Positions 23,696-23,837 of a stretch of DNA of 23,837 nt are shown piece after piece (position 1 is the stretch's first letter; each line of letters begins with the position of its first letter). The notes under the pieces were generated by a model, which was not told where the DNA came from, searched no databases, and worked only from the letters and a program-made list of their open reading frames with translations. Location: assembly GCA_036521995.1 (NCBI GenBank), contig DATDGR010000229.1:1-23837 (forward strand), given 5' to 3'. This DNA comes from Gp13-AA77 sp036521995 (GTDB lineage Bacteria > Acidobacteriota > Terriglobia > UBA7540). The translations under genes and the position numbers were made by a program.

Positions 23696-23785
23696 ACGAA
23701 CCCGAGAAGCTGTTTAGAATCAACAAAACGACGCAAAAACGAACCTAGAACGAACCTAAACGAACCGAACAAACCTAAACGAACC
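23696..23785 (+). repeat. ACGAACC iteron cluster
   Basis: ACGAACC starts at 23696, 23739, 23750, 23760 and 23779, with a variant ACAAACC at 23769. The last five are spaced 11, 10, 9 and 10 bp. The sequence is A-rich and follows a C-rich tract. Function is not known. Confidence 0.65.
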
Positions 23786-23827
23786 CGAGCTTTGACGACG
23801 GCTGGTGAAGTAAATCGTTTAGAATCA
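23712..23827 (+). repeat. Direct repeat GTTTAGAATCA flanking the iterons
   Basis: The 11-mer occurs at 23712-23722 and 23817-23827, 105 bp apart, on either side of most of the ACGAACC copies. In one frame both copies encode an FRI(N/S)K peptide. Confidence 0.6.
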
Positions 23828-23837
23828 GTAAGGCCTC

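Noticed and set aside
23696..23785. CRISPR-like array
   Set aside because: The units are 7 bp at about 10-bp spacing with no spacers of suitable length and no cas gene nearby.
23792..23825. Promoter made of TTGACG and TAGAAT near the right edge
   Set aside because: The spacer is 22 nt, about 5 nt too long, and no gene is visible before the window ends.

Overview
The window looks like chromosome from a GC-rich environmental bacterium, most likely an Acidobacteriota member (Solibacter/Bryobacter-like). This is inferred from the mix of gene families (a GMC oxidoreductase with a Gluconate_2-dh3 partner, Gfo/Idh/MocA and TIM-barrel sugar genes, vapBC, a DUF5995 protein) and from dispersed palindromic repeats of the kind common in that phylum. 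No rRNA, tRNA, insertion sequence or CRISPR array was found.

Bases 1-10669 form a nucleobase catabolism island. A forward run (1-6253) encodes, in order: an allantoicase/OHCU-decarboxylase fusion (5' end outside the window), 5-hydroxyisourate hydrolase, urate oxidase, guanine deaminase, cytidine deaminase, a beta-ureidopropionase-type amidohydrolase and an NCS1 nucleobase/hydantoin permease. The reverse-strand pair preT-preA (dihydropyrimidine dehydrogenase) converges on the permease. Dihydropyrimidinase (hydA) is divergent from preT. Together these cover guanine to xanthine, urate to allantoin, allantoate to ureidoglycolate, and the reductive route from uracil/thymine to beta-amino acids. 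Xanthine dehydrogenase and a dedicated allantoinase are not in the window.

Bases 10767-13221 (reverse) hold a GMC flavoprotein with a ferredoxin-like cysteine motif and a Tat-signal Gluconate_2-dh3 subunit, probably an exported sugar/alcohol dehydrogenase. A 580-bp non-coding gap follows, then a secreted PQQ-type beta-propeller protein (13802-15388).

Bases 15405-19308 are a sugar or sugar-acid locus: a UxaA/GarD-type dehydratase (reverse), diverging from a TIM-barrel isomerase/epimerase and a Gfo/Idh/MocA oxidoreductase.

Bases 19470-23108 hold a large membrane protein of the so-called site-specific recombinase family, a vapBC toxin-antitoxin pair whose toxin has Asn at an expected catalytic Asp, and a DUF5995 protein. 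The last 700 bp are non-coding or decayed, with 11-bp-phased TTGAC boxes and about 10-bp-phased ACGAACC iterons.

The most unusual points are: the permease, whose conserved N-terminus runs upstream with no canonical start codon; preT, which carries a dispersed repeat in frame and takes its stop codon from a palindrome; the Tat-like leader on cytidine deaminase; likely leaderless starts; the Fe-S-like motif in the GMC enzyme; the VapC substitution; and the terminal iteron tract.
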